Notes: a model not told the origin generated them from the letters alone. DNA of 55,998 nt from Microbulbifer hainanensis (GCF_014904735.1 NZ_JACZCR010000042.1:1-55998); one strand, 5' to 3'. Shown: positions 1 to 7,352, counted from the first letter of the stretch. Program-made: numbers and translations.

Positions 1-66
1 CGTAGGCACTCTACACTGGGTTACATAAGCCCAGATGAGTATGAGCGCAAATGCGCATAGTTAGAG
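1..66 (+). other. Partial attC-like site, 5' part outside window
   Basis: A small hairpin (CTGGG at 16-20 with CCCAG at 30-34) is followed by GCGCAAATGCGC and then GTTAGAG at 60-66, close to the R' core GTTRRRY. This fits the right half of an attC whose left half lies before the window. It would end the preceding cassette and begin the one holding the broken gene at 162. Confidence 0.35.
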
Positions 67-161
67 CGTCTACTTTTTGTGGGTAAGACCAACGGGTGTT
101 CGAGGTGGAAATTTAATCTGTGCGCAATATATATATTTTAATTATTTTAGGTGGATTACTA

Positions 162-486
162 ATGGGCTGTGAGGATCGAACCTCTTGTGTGCTTGTTGGA
201 TCAGGTAATCAGTTTGGAAACGACCACTTAAAAAAAAATCGAACTGGTTTCTGATTATACGAAAGAATTAGGTTTGCCAATTACAAAAGAGGAAGTAGCT
301 TTAATCGTCGGTATAGCTTACGCCTCAAGTCAACTTGAAGGCGGGCAGGAAGGTGTTCCTATAAATATATGTTTTAGGTTGGAAAGTAAGGGTATACCGG
401 AATTCCGCATACTCTCTAGCAATGGGAAGCCTTTAGTTGATTGGCAAAGTACAACAAGATCAACGCCCGCTGATCCAAGAAAGTGA
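162..486 (+). pseudogene. Frameshifted cassette gene, unknown function
   Basis: An ATG at 162 with an AGGTGG ribosome site 6 nt upstream opens a frame that stops at 252-254. The frame that continues to the TGA at 484-486 has a stop at 229-231 and no good start of its own; its first usable start is a TTG at 274. The two frames meet at nine A residues (230-238). Reading with eight A joins them into one protein of about 107 residues that runs smoothly across the junction and ends just before the attC at 493. The downstream part is soluble and mixed alpha/beta in character; I do not recognise the family. Possible explanations are a true mutation, a homopolymer sequencing error, or slippage during expression. 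Confidence 0.6.
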
Positions 487-492
487 AACCAC

Positions 493-609
493 GTCTAACA
501 AATTTCTGCACCTGACACACACTGCTAGGCTCCTTTTGCGTGTGTCGTTGCGCTCCATTATCACAAAAACCGCTCTCCACAGTGCGCTCAGATGAGCAAG
601 GCGTTAGCA
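493..609 (+). other. attC-like recombination site
   Basis: It begins GTCTAAC (493-499), a perfect RYYYAAC left core, seven bases after the stop codon of the preceding gene. It ends GCGTTAGC (601-608). The CTAAC/GTTAG ends pair, as do inner boxes near CACCTGA and TCAGATG. The interior carries CACACAC against GTGTGTC. Its 117 bp lies within the known attC range. It is the best-preserved site of the array, although R' reads GTTAGCA rather than GTTRRRY. Confidence 0.6.
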
Positions 610-623
610 TTAAGAGGACGTAA

Positions 624-782
624 ATGAGCAATCCATATAGTGCACCGAATAGTGATCTTATGAGAACAGAGGAACCTTGGAAACGTTCTAAATGGTTAAC
701 GGGGTGGCTATGGTTTATGTTGATTACAACAGTCATCAATATCCCTATTTCATATTTCATGTCTGATGCAATTATTAAATAA
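624..782 (+). CDS. 52-residue single-pass membrane protein in cassette
   Basis: The ATG at 624 follows AGAGGA (612-617) at normal spacing, 15 bases after the attC-like end. The product is 52 residues. The N-terminal 25 or so are polar and charged, with a basic stretch just before the membrane (EPWKRSK). A hydrophobic segment follows from about residue 27 to 46 (WLWFMLITTVINIPISYF), so a single membrane span is likely, with the basic side in the cytoplasm by the positive-inside rule. It lies 15 bp before another small membrane gene and probably shares its cassette. I do not recognise the family. Short length and AT-rich codon use match the neighbouring cassette genes. Confidence 0.5.
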   Translation: MSNPYSAPNSDLMRTEEPWKRSKWLTGWLWFMLITTVINIPISYFMSDAIIK

Positions 783-797
783 TCACCAAAAATAACG

Positions 798-1037
798 ATG
801 AAAATCGTTTACATATTAATGTCAGCCTCCGTTTTGAGCGCCATTTCTTTGTGGGCACTACTTAAAAATAAAAGGTGGGGTGTTTGGGGTGTATGCGTAG
901 TAGTAATTATCGCGTTCGTAATTAATTTCCACTCTATGGGTTTAAAGGCTGCTATTAGCGGGCTAATAGGAGTCGCCATTCTGTTTTTCTTACTCCTGAG
1001 AGGAGGGAAAAATAGTGCGTGGTCGAAGCTATGCTAA
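798..1037 (+). CDS. Small multi-pass membrane protein in cassette
   Basis: A 79-residue product with three hydrophobic segments, at roughly residues 3-21, 29-45 and 51-67, separated by short basic turns (KNKR, then RGGK after the last span). It is probably an inner-membrane protein of three spans. The stop codon lies inside the left core of the next attC-like site (TGCTAAC at 1032-1038), an arrangement common in integron cassettes. The gene is on the same strand as the 52-residue gene and 15 bp downstream of it, so the cassette may carry a two-gene pair of membrane peptides. No family is recognised and function is unknown. Confidence 0.55.
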   Translation: MKIVYILMSASVLSAISLWALLKNKRWGVWGVCVVVIIAFVINFHSMGLKAAISGLIGVAILFFLLLRGGKNSAWSKLC

Positions 1038-1107
1038 CAAACGCAGGCAGTTTATTCTGGCCCCTGCCGGGGCCTCCGTGGGACGCCCAACGCTGCGGCC
1101 GCTAACC
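1032..1107 (+). other. attC-like site with altered right core
   Basis: The left core is TGCTAAC (1032-1038), followed by AAACGCAGGCAG. The centre is a strong hairpin (GGCCCC/GGGGCC). The right half CGCTGCGG pairs with CGCAG of the left half. The right core reads GCTAACC (1101-1107) instead of GTTRRRY. It shares both its left and right halves with the site at 1527, so the two are copies of one attC family. Confidence 0.5.
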
Positions 1108-1126
1108 ATTACAAGGAGAACGCTCA

Positions 1127-1525
1127 GTGATTAAAAAAATTATTACACACTTCCTTGCTCTAAGTGTCGGGATTGTAGTGACCGTTTCTTTCACGGTCAT
1201 GCCACAGTTTGGCGGAAAGGAAGACGCGCCAGCGGATATGACAGTGGTGGTGTATCGTGTAGCTGAAGAACTGATGGAGCCTAAAACGATCACTACCAAC
1301 TCTAATTTCAGGACTTCTTTGGATACAGAAAAGGGAAAACCTATAGACCTATCTATAAAGAAAGTAGATTCCCAGTCATCAAGCACTGTCTCCTACCAGA
1401 ATGTAACGGTGAATGGAGTAAGTATGAATATCGATTCAAATGGTACAGCCGTATTTGATGATATTATGGTCGTTCTGGTCGATCACTCTAAATACGACCC
1501 AGGGACAGAGGTCGCCACGCGATAA
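1127..1525 (+). CDS. Exported or membrane-anchored cassette protein, unknown
   Basis: The GTG start at 1127 lies 9 nt after AGGAG (1113-1117); no better start is seen. The product is 132 residues. Residues 4-27 form a hydrophobic segment after a basic start (MIKKIITH), which reads as a signal peptide or N-terminal anchor. The remaining ~100 residues are hydrophilic and rich in Thr, Ser and Val, suggesting a beta-rich periplasmic domain. No lipobox Cys is present. The gene is framed by two related attC-like repeats, with its stop just before the second. I do not recognise the family. Confidence 0.6.
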   Translation: MIKKIITHFLALSVGIVVTVSFTVMPQFGGKEDAPADMTVVVYRVAEELMEPKTITTNSNFRTSLDTEKGKPIDLSIKKVDSQSSSTVSYQNVTVNGVSMNIDSNGTAVFDDIMVVLVDHSKYDPGTEVATR

Positions 1526-1526
1526 T

Positions 1527-1622
1527 GGTTAACAACTGCAGGCAGACAACCCAACCCCTTTGGGGACCTGGGTGGAACGGCTTGCGCTACGCTTCAGCCG
1601 CCCCATGCTGCGGGCGTCACAT
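1527..1622 (+). other. attC-like site with decayed right core
   Basis: The left core GGTTAAC (1527-1533) is followed by AACTGCAGGCAG, nearly the same as in the site at 1032. The centre holds AACCCAACCCC ttt GGGGACCTGGGT, a strong hairpin. The right half ATGCTGCGGGCG matches the other site. The right core is GTCACAT (1616-1622), two or more changes from GTTRRRY. Confidence 0.45.
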
Positions 1623-1663
1623 CCTAAAATCATTGAACATTTCGAAAATTGTATAGGTACATT

Positions 1664-1876
1664 ATGAAGAATAAAGTTTTTAACACAGCAATATGCATAT
1701 TAGGCCTTAGTGTTATATCAGGATGTGCTGAGTTTAAAGATACTGGAAAATCAATTGGCCATGGCACAAGAGATGTTGCCAAAGCAATTGGCCATGCTTC
1801 TCGCGACACAGCAAAAGCAATAGGCAAAAACACCAAAAAGATAGTAAATGATATAAACAATGACAGTAAAAAATAA
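1664..1876 (+). CDS. Small repeat-containing lipoprotein in cassette
   Basis: The ATG at 1664 is preceded by AGGT at 1655-1658. The 70-residue product starts MKNKVFNTAICILGLSVISGC, a lipoprotein signal with the lipobox VISGC, so the mature chain begins at Cys21. The rest is basic and carries an 11-residue repeat: GKSIGHGTRDV, AKAIGHASRDT, AKAIGKNTKKI. These would form an amphipathic helix, a pattern seen in entericidin-like and other small envelope-stress lipoproteins, though I cannot assign a family. It is probably attached to the inner or outer membrane. The gene lies between two attC-like repeats. Confidence 0.6.
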   Translation: MKNKVFNTAICILGLSVISGCAEFKDTGKSIGHGTRDVAKAIGHASRDTAKAIGKNTKKIVNDINNDSKK

Positions 1877-1885
1877 TTTCTAAGG

Positions 1886-1953
1886 GTATAACAAGGTGCG
1901 CCACACAGGTCCTGCAACGCTTTGCGCCGCAAGCCCGTGCGCACGCGAAGCAA
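1886..1953 (+). other. Weak attC-like site
   Basis: The left end GTATAACAA (1886-1894) follows a stop codon at 1874-1876. GGTGCGCC pairs with GTGCGCAC of the right half, and a small loop TTTGCGCCGCAAGC sits between. The right core (GCGAAGCAATC) has lost the GTTRRRY pattern. It is the least convincing of the set and is supported mainly by position and strand. Confidence 0.35.
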
Positions 1954-1963
1954 TCAAAGACGT

Positions 1964-2041
1964 ATGGTTTACGGAATTATTTTCTTCCCGATCGCCATCT
2001 TCATCATTTTATTTATTGTCTGGCCGCTTGAAAATAATTAG
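1964..2041 (+). CDS. 25-residue hydrophobic peptide
   Basis: An ATG at 1964 opens a 25-codon frame ending TAG at 2039-2041. The product is almost entirely one membrane span (GIIFFPIAIFIILFIVW) with a short polar tail PLENN. It starts 11 bp after the weak attC-like repeat, where a cassette gene would begin. The upstream sequence has only a poor ribosome site (AAAGACGT). The length of the span, the clean Met start and the position support a real micro-protein; the length alone gives little statistical support. Confidence 0.35.
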   Translation: MVYGIIFFPIAIFIILFIVWPLENN

Positions 2042-2126
2042 GTCAGCGGAGATGAAGTAGAAAACCCTGGCAATTTGTCACAGCCAGACGAACCTCCGAG
2101 TGCACCGGGAAAACAATGGAAACGCA

Positions 2127-2642
2127 GTGACGTACACTCAAACTCTTACACGCTACAAGGCTTGGGCCGACGACCTGTTTTTGTCTGCGGTTTCTTCAAT
2201 TCCCATAGAGGAGCTCACAGCGCCACGGCCAATTGTCTTTGGCAGCCTAATTCGCACGCTAAATCACTGCTATACGATGGATTATGTCTGGCAGTGTCAC
2301 CTGCTTGGCGAACCTCATGGCATGACGACGCGCAACCCAGAGGATTGGCCCACAATCGAAGCGCTGGCAGCAAGCCAACGCAACGTGGACCAGTGGTATG
2401 TTGACTACGCCAACTCAATCACAGAGGACAAACTGGAAGGAACCGTGGAGTTTGAATTCATAGGCGGCGGTGAGGGGTGCATGTCTCGTCGCGATATCCT
2501 TGTGCATGTCGTGAATCACACCACCTACCATCGTGGTCATGCGGCCGACATTCTTTATAGTCTCAATGTCGCCCCACCAACTACCGATCTATCGGTATTC
2601 CTCCGGCAGCATTCGATGACTGCCCCTAAAGGAGTTCAGTAA
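2127..2642 (+). CDS. DinB/YfiT-family putative metal-dependent protein
   Basis: The 171-residue product has the DinB four-helix layout: an N-terminal helix (TLTRYKAWADDLFLSAV), a first metal histidine in LNHCYTMDYVW, and the late HVVNHTTYHRGHAADIL motif that gives the other two histidines of the usual three-His site. Members include bacillithiol/mycothiol-type transferases and many uncharacterised enzymes, so the substrate is unknown. The GTG at 2127 is chosen because it starts the domain at the usual place; a GTG at 2100 would add nine unconvincing residues. The gene sits at the edge of the AT-rich cassette region with intermediate composition. No attC-like repeat was found after it. Confidence 0.75.
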   Translation: MTYTQTLTRYKAWADDLFLSAVSSIPIEELTAPRPIVFGSLIRTLNHCYTMDYVWQCHLLGEPHGMTTRNPEDWPTIEALAASQRNVDQWYVDYANSITEDKLEGTVEFEFIGGGEGCMSRRDILVHVVNHTTYHRGHAADILYSLNVAPPTTDLSVFLRQHSMTAPKGVQ

Positions 2643-2721
2643 GCGGTTCTGGGCATCCCGCTCGCGAAAACACTGAAGCGCACCTCGGCCAATAACGTCA
2701 AACCTAAATAAGAGAGTAAGA

Positions 2722-3492
2722 ATGAAAACATTAATAAAAATAGTCATAGGGATTTTCGGGGTCATTGTATTAGCTATAGCGGCGGTTTTCTTTTTCACTT
2801 CCGACATGACCAAGACCGCTGATGAATTCCTTGCACTTGCCAGGAATGACAGCAAAGCGGCGTACGCCTATTTGTCGGAGGATTTCAGGGCCGGAACTTC
2901 TTTTGAAGAGTTCTCATCGTTTATTAAGACCAGCGCTTTGGACAAGTATGAAAGCTCAAGCTGGGAGTCCAGATCAAGGAACGGAAATCGGGGAACGTTA
3001 AAGGGTTCTATTACTACAGTGTCAGGGGGTGTTATTCCCTTAACGCTGAATCTCGTCAAAGGAAACGGATCCTGGAAGGTCTACTCCATTCAGAAGCCAT
3101 CTTCAGGCATTCAAATAGAATCGGAAAACGGCGAGCTTCCAACACAAAAAGAACAGGTTGTCTTAGTTGATCGCGCCATGCAGGAGTTTGCAAATTCCGT
3201 TAACAACAAAAGCATGGCTTCTTTTCATGATTTCATTTCTGAATTCTGGCAAAAGCAGGTATCAGTGGAGTCCCTGGACAAAGCTTTCGAGCCATTTTTT
3301 GGAGCCGTAGACCTAACCGTACTGAAATCTTATGAACCACAATTTTCCAAAGATTCACAGATAACTGAAGACGGCATACTAATTCTTGCGGGCAGCTACC
3401 CCACAAAACCCAATAAAGTTTATTTTGAACAAAAATACATCTACGAGGGGCTTGGCTGGAAACTGGTCGGATTCAGCACCGATATAAAATAG
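2722..3492 (+). CDS. Membrane-anchored protein with two NTF2-like repeats
   Basis: A 256-residue protein with an N-terminal anchor (residues 5-27, IKIVIGIFGVIVLAIAAVFFF) and two similar halves outside. One begins ADEFLALARNDSKAAYAYLSED, the other AMQEFANSVNNKSMASFHD. Each is followed by a helix, a Phe-rich segment and beta strands ending in a WKV/WKL motif (residues 114-119 and about 247-251). This resembles DUF4864/NTF2-like domains repeated in tandem; the family name is my inference from the pattern. It is likely anchored in the inner membrane with the domains in the periplasm. It stands alone, with its own ribosome site (AGAGAG before ATG), and is followed by a possible terminator at 3624. 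Confidence 0.6.
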   Translation: MKTLIKIVIGIFGVIVLAIAAVFFFTSDMTKTADEFLALARNDSKAAYAYLSEDFRAGTSFEEFSSFIKTSALDKYESSSWESRSRNGNRGTLKGSITTVSGGVIPLTLNLVKGNGSWKVYSIQKPSSGIQIESENGELPTQKEQVVLVDRAMQEFANSVNNKSMASFHDFISEFWQKQVSVESLDKAFEPFFGAVDLTVLKSYEPQFSKDSQITEDGILILAGSYPTKPNKVYFEQKYIYEGLGWKLVGFSTDIK

Positions 3493-3623
3493 CTTTTACA
3501 ATCCACTCCAGCACGAGCTTATTGATACCAGGCAGCCTACAGCAAACCGCCCTAGAGCTGTTTCATGGCGTTCGTCGCCGACACTGCGATGATAATTAGA
3601 CTGACAGCCAGGAGTGAGAAGGG

Positions 3624-3648
3624 CCCCGCCACAAGGGCGGGGTTTGTT
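3624..3648. terminator. Possible intrinsic terminator between convergent genes
   Basis: CCCCGCC and GGCGGGG flank a 5-nt loop and are followed by TTTGTT on the plus strand. It would end the plus-strand gene at 3492. On the minus strand the run after the stem is only C/T-rich, so action there is less likely. Confidence 0.6.
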
Positions 3649-3653
3649 GAATA

Positions 3654-5546
3654 TCAGTTCCCCACGACCTGATAGTGAATGGCACTGGGATACTGCTCGC
3701 TGTGGTATACCCGGTGTTCCGCCCTGACGAAATCTTCCGGCTTGGCCTGGAAGATATTGTCCACATACTTCTGCGGGTTCAGATCCAGGAACGGGAACAT
3801 GCTGCTCTGCACCTGGATTTCCAGGCGGTGACCGCGCTTGATGGTGTGCAGCACGTCGAGCAGCTGGAACTTCACCCGCGTGGGCTTATTCGGTTCAAAG
3901 GGTTCCGGATTGCTCATGCTGTTGCGGAAACGGCCGCGCATGACACCCCAGCGGACCAGCTCATGGCGATTGCCGGTCTCGGCATCCACTTCGTCGGTAT
4001 TCACATCCTTGCCGGGGAATACATCCACCAATTTGACGACAAAATCCGCCGCGCTCTGGCTGGTGGACACCCACAGGTCCACATCGACCGGACCGGCAAT
4101 GGTCTGGTCCTGCTCCGCCGGCGGGGTATCGAATACCAGCACGTCGGGACGACGGGCGCTGAAGCGCTGATCCTCTGCCATATAGGGCCGGTCCCAGCCG
4201 CGGCTGATGTGGGCGGAGTGCGGCACCGGCTTGTTCGGATCACTGACATAGTCGCTATAGCCACCCTTGGCCTCGCGCTGCTTCAGCAGATTCGCATCAG
4301 CACCCAGATACAGGGTCACGGCGTCACCCTTTTTCGGCGGCCAGTTTGCGAAGCTGCGCCAGCGATTGGCGCCTGTCTCAAAGACCGTCACACGTTCTGG
4401 ATCCGGCGCATCGGCGCCCTTCAGGTTTTTGTTGAAGAAAGGCAGCAGCACCTGCTGCTGAAACCATGCGCTGGTATCGAAGCCGAACTGGGCCTCACCC
4501 ATATGGTCGCCTTCGCCGCGATTCCACTGGCCGTGGTACCAGGGCCCCATCACCAGGTGGACATTGTCCTTGTCGTTGTTCTCGGACATGGTCCGATAAG
4601 TGGCCAGCGGGCCGTAGAGGTCTTCAGTATCGTACCAGCCACCGACGATCAGCACCTGCGGTTTGACGTTGTCAAAGTGTTGCAGGACATTACGCGCTTT
4701 CCAGTAGTCATCGTAATTCGGGTGCTCGGTCAACTCGTTCCAGAAAGGCCGGGTACCCTTGAAGTATTTTTTGTTGACGTTGCTGAGTGGGCCCAGCTCG
4801 CGGAAAAACTGGTAGCCATCCGGCGTTCTCGCCTTCATGCCCTCAGGCCAGGCCGCCATCAGTCCGTCGCGCTGCTTGTCAAAAGTGTCGAAAAACAGAA
4901 ACGCCATCGGCGCCACGAAAGCACCGTTGCGGTGGAAATCGTCAAAGAACCAGTCGGCGATAGGCGCCTGCGGCGAAATCGCTTTCAGCGCGGGGTGGCT
5001 GTGAATTGCGGACACTGCAGTGTAATAGCCGGGATAGGATGTTCCCCACATCCCCACGCGACCGTTATTATTTGGTACGTTTTTTACCAGCCAGTCGATG
5101 GTGTCGTAGGCATCGGTAGCGTCGTCGACGGCCTTGCCGCCCTTGTCAAACGCATCCTGCGGACGCATGTTGACAAACTTGCCCTCGGACATGAATTTGC
5201 CGCGCACATCCTGGAAGACAAAAATATAGCCTTCTTTCTCGAAGATCTCGCTTGGCCCAAGCTTGGTTTTGTACTGCCCCACACCATAAGGTGCCACCCG
5301 GTAGGGAGTGCGCTGCATCAGGATCGGATATTTATCCTTGCGGTCGTAGGGGATGTAGACGGAGGTAAACAGCTTGGCGCCGTCGCGCATCGGTATCTGG
5401 TATTCGTACTTGGCGTAGTGGGAGCGAATATACGCAGCCCGCTCGTCCGCTTTTTTCTTTTCGGCGTCTTCCGCCGCCTGCGCAAATCCGCTCAGCAGCG
5501 TGGCGGCCAACAGGCACAGGACGATAGAAATTCGGTTTCTATACAT
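3654..5546 (-). CDS. Secreted CocE/NonD-family (Xaa-Pro dipeptidase-like) hydrolase
   Basis: A 630-residue protein with a cleavable signal peptide (residues 1-24, ending GFAQA) and then the S15/CocE alpha/beta-hydrolase fold. The nucleophile is Ser170 in GTSYPG, following the DTIDWLVKN helix typical of the family. The C-terminal half contains the jelly-roll domain (GPVDVDLWVSTSQSAADFVVKLVDV and GHRLEIQVQSS). Family members are cocaine esterases, glutaryl-7-ACA acylases and X-Pro dipeptidyl peptidases; the substrate cannot be told from sequence. It acts in the periplasm or outside the cell. It is transcribed alone, with AAGGAT in front of the ATG. Confidence 0.88.
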   Translation of the reverse strand: MYRNRISIVLCLLAATLLSGFAQAAEDAEKKKADERAAYIRSHYAKYEYQIPMRDGAKLFTSVYIPYDRKDKYPILMQRTPYRVAPYGVGQYKTKLGPSEIFEKEGYIFVFQDVRGKFMSEGKFVNMRPQDAFDKGGKAVDDATDAYDTIDWLVKNVPNNNGRVGMWGTSYPGYYTAVSAIHSHPALKAISPQAPIADWFFDDFHRNGAFVAPMAFLFFDTFDKQRDGLMAAWPEGMKARTPDGYQFFRELGPLSNVNKKYFKGTRPFWNELTEHPNYDDYWKARNVLQHFDNVKPQVLIVGGWYDTEDLYGPLATYRTMSENNDKDNVHLVMGPWYHGQWNRGEGDHMGEAQFGFDTSAWFQQQVLLPFFNKNLKGADAPDPERVTVFETGANRWRSFANWPPKKGDAVTLYLGADANLLKQREAKGGYSDYVSDPNKPVPHSAHISRGWDRPYMAEDQRFSARRPDVLVFDTPPAEQDQTIAGPVDVDLWVSTSQSAADFVVKLVDVFPGKDVNTDEVDAETGNRHELVRWGVMRGRFRNSMSNPEPFEPNKPTRVKFQLLDVLHTIKRGHRLEIQVQSSMFPFLDLNPQKYVDNIFQAKPEDFVRAEHRVYHSEQYPSAIHYQVVGN

Positions 5547-5742
5547 CGATTTATCCTTATAGAAATTTCGATTGCGGGCTTTTTATTTTTTTTGATGCAG
5601 CCGCGGGGCTGACAGGATATTACCGACGGGTTCGATTTGGCGCCAGCGACCCAAGCCAGGCCGAATGCCTGATGGGGCGAGATGTCGGGCGCTGCAAGGC
5701 GGGAGCTCGCCCGAAGGCGCAGAGGGGAGTGGTTTTTTTCGA

Positions 5743-7152
5743 TTACTGGGGCGTGGACACTTCGCCGTCTTGCAGCATCAGCTGCGCTTCCAGCGCCCGC
5801 TGCTCTTCGCCAACGCGGCGATAGTGATTGACCAGTGCGGTGCCGAGTGTCTGCAGCAGCGGGTGGCTGGCTTCCTGCCGGTGCAGGCGCCGCAGTAGTT
5901 CTTCCAGCCAGCCCCAGTCCTTCGCCTGTGCGGCGCGGCGCGCCAGCAGCAGGCAGACCTTTGCGGTCAGGGCGCGCGGTTGCGTGGCGGTATTCAGGTA
6001 GCGGCGGTAGCCGGCGGCAATTTCCTGCTCGTCACTGTTGCCGTCGCTGGCCAGCGCGAACAGGGCCAGGTTGGCGCGGTGGTAAGCGTCGCTGTCCGGC
6101 GCGGCAGCGGTCAGTTCGATATTGCGCTCGATCAGTGCCATCGACTGGGGATACTGGCGCACGGCGGCAGTGGCGGCCTCGGCCGCCTCCAGCAGCTTGC
6201 CCTCGTGCTGGAAGCGCTCGATGCGCTGGAGTGCCCGCTGCTGCGGTGTCGGCCCGGTGTCTTCCACCGGCATGGTCTCCAGTGGCGGGCGGCGGCTGAG
6301 CAACACCAGGGCACAGACAAACCCGGCGAGCAGGCCGCCGAAGTGCGCCCAGTAGGCGATGCCGGCATCGCCATAGAAATAGCCGAACAGCTCCTTGCCC
6401 AGCCACAGTGGCAGGACCAGCAACGCCGGCGCGGTGAACTCGCCAAACAGGAAACCCAAGGTGTAGAAAAAGCGCATCCGGCGCACGCCGTAGATGGCCA
6501 CAAACATGCCCATGACCGCCGATACGGCGCCGGATGCGCCGACCATCGGCATCGGGCTGCCGGCCTCCATGGCGATGTGCAGGCCCGCGGCAGCGAGACC
6601 GCTGATGATGTACAGCCCGGCAAACCAGAGCCCGCCGAGAGCCAGCTCCACCGACAGGCCGAACAGCAGCAGGAAGATCATATTACCGATCAGGTGATCC
6701 CAGCTGCCGTGCAGGAACATATGGCCAAACAGGCCGGCAATGCTCGGTTCTGCCGGGGTGAGTCCGTAGGCGATGGTGCTCAGGCGGTCGCGCAACTCGG
6801 CAAAGTGCTCGCGCTCCGCCAGCCACTCGGTTTTCCCTTCCTGCCGCAGCTGCGGCAGCAGCCACTGGTGGAACTCCTTGTTCCACAGCAGTTCCCGGTA
6901 GACGAAATCCTCGCCCTGGGCGTCCACCTGCACGCGCCACTCCGGATGCACTTCATCGATATAGATCAGGAAGCGCGCCTCTTCGTGTTCGGACAGGTCG
7001 TGGGAGAAGTAGTAGTCCTCGGCCTTCTGCCAGCGTTCCTCATCGCCGCCCTGGTAGAACAGGAACACGAGCACATTGAGTGCGATCAGTGCAAAGCACA
7101 TCAGCGGCGGGCGGCGCCAGTCGGGCTTGTTCTGGATGGGGATGATCAACAC
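5743..7152 (-). CDS. Rhomboid-family intramembrane serine protease with C-terminal helical extension
   Basis: The GTG at 7152 gives MLIIPIQNKPDWRRPP, the usual rhomboid beginning, so the longer reading from 7218 is rejected. The protein has 469 residues. The rhomboid core spans about residues 14-285 with six or more membrane segments. The catalytic Ser207 lies in GASGA and His270 in AYWAHFGG; HxxxHxxxxHxxxN-type residues (HMFLHGSWDHLIGN, 144-157) are present. A hydrophilic loop of about 110 residues separates TM1 from the core. Residues ~300-469 form a helical, TPR-like tail. It cleaves membrane proteins within the bilayer; targets are unknown. It overlaps the preceding small frame by 7 nt and lies downstream of the MscS-type gene. 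Confidence 0.85.
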   Translation of the reverse strand: MLIIPIQNKPDWRRPPLMCFALIALNVLVFLFYQGGDEERWQKAEDYYFSHDLSEHEEARFLIYIDEVHPEWRVQVDAQGEDFVYRELLWNKEFHQWLLPQLRQEGKTEWLAEREHFAELRDRLSTIAYGLTPAEPSIAGLFGHMFLHGSWDHLIGNMIFLLLFGLSVELALGGLWFAGLYIISGLAAAGLHIAMEAGSPMPMVGASGAVSAVMGMFVAIYGVRRMRFFYTLGFLFGEFTAPALLVLPLWLGKELFGYFYGDAGIAYWAHFGGLLAGFVCALVLLSRRPPLETMPVEDTGPTPQQRALQRIERFQHEGKLLEAAEAATAAVRQYPQSMALIERNIELTAAAPDSDAYHRANLALFALASDGNSDEQEIAAGYRRYLNTATQPRALTAKVCLLLARRAAQAKDWGWLEELLRRLHRQEASHPLLQTLGTALVNHYRRVGEEQRALEAQLMLQDGEVSTPQ

Positions 7153-7352
7153 CGGCGCGGGCCTGTCTCTGTGGGGCAAATAGCCTCCCAGAATACCGCC
7201 AGCACGGGCGGAGAACAAACACTTTGCCCGTTTTTTGACCGACCAGCGAAAGCGGGAATATCGCCGTCCAGGTGGTCACAGTCGACATGGCTGCGGGCAT
7301 CGCTGGCAACCTGCTGCAGAAGTACGTTGGGAATGGGACGCGGTATCGCCAT
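7146..7352 (-). CDS. Possible small protein between mscS-type and rhomboid genes
   Basis: The ATG at 7352 begins three bases after the stop of the upstream channel gene, and the frame ends at 7146, overlapping the rhomboid GTG by 7 nt. This is the spacing of translationally coupled genes. The 68-residue product (start MAIPRPIPNVLLQQVASDA) has no membrane segment and no motif I recognise; it contains four Cys residues. Its second half looks less protein-like than the first. It could be a real bridge gene in the operon or just an open stretch in GC-rich DNA. Confidence 0.35.
   Translation of the reverse strand: MAIPRPIPNVLLQQVASDARSHVDCDHLDGDIPAFAGRSKNGQSVCSPPVLAVFWEAICPTETGPRRC

Larger units (their letters stand above)
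1..1955 (+). mobile_element. Probable integron gene-cassette array without integrase (CALIN-like)
   Basis: Seen: five or more very short genes all on the plus strand, AT-rich compared with the rest of the window. Each is separated from the next by a 70-120 bp imperfect inverted repeat. The 5' ends of these repeats resemble attC R'' core sites (ending TAACAA) and directly follow or overlap the stop codon of the preceding gene. The 3' ends resemble R' sites to varying degrees. Known: integron cassettes consist of one small, usually promoterless gene plus one attC. Inferred: this is a cassette cluster, either the end of a chromosomal integron or an array lacking intI, because no integrase gene lies in the window. 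Several R' sites depart from GTTRRRY, so part of the array may be immobile. Confidence 0.55.

Noticed and set aside
2075..2404. 109-codon frame overlapping the DinB-family gene
   Set aside because: It lies within the coding frame of a clear domain protein and has no motif.
3675..5612. 645-codon open frame on the plus strand opposite the CocE-type gene
   Set aside because: It mirrors the minus-strand gene, has no domain or ribosome site, and arises from codon bias in GC-rich DNA.
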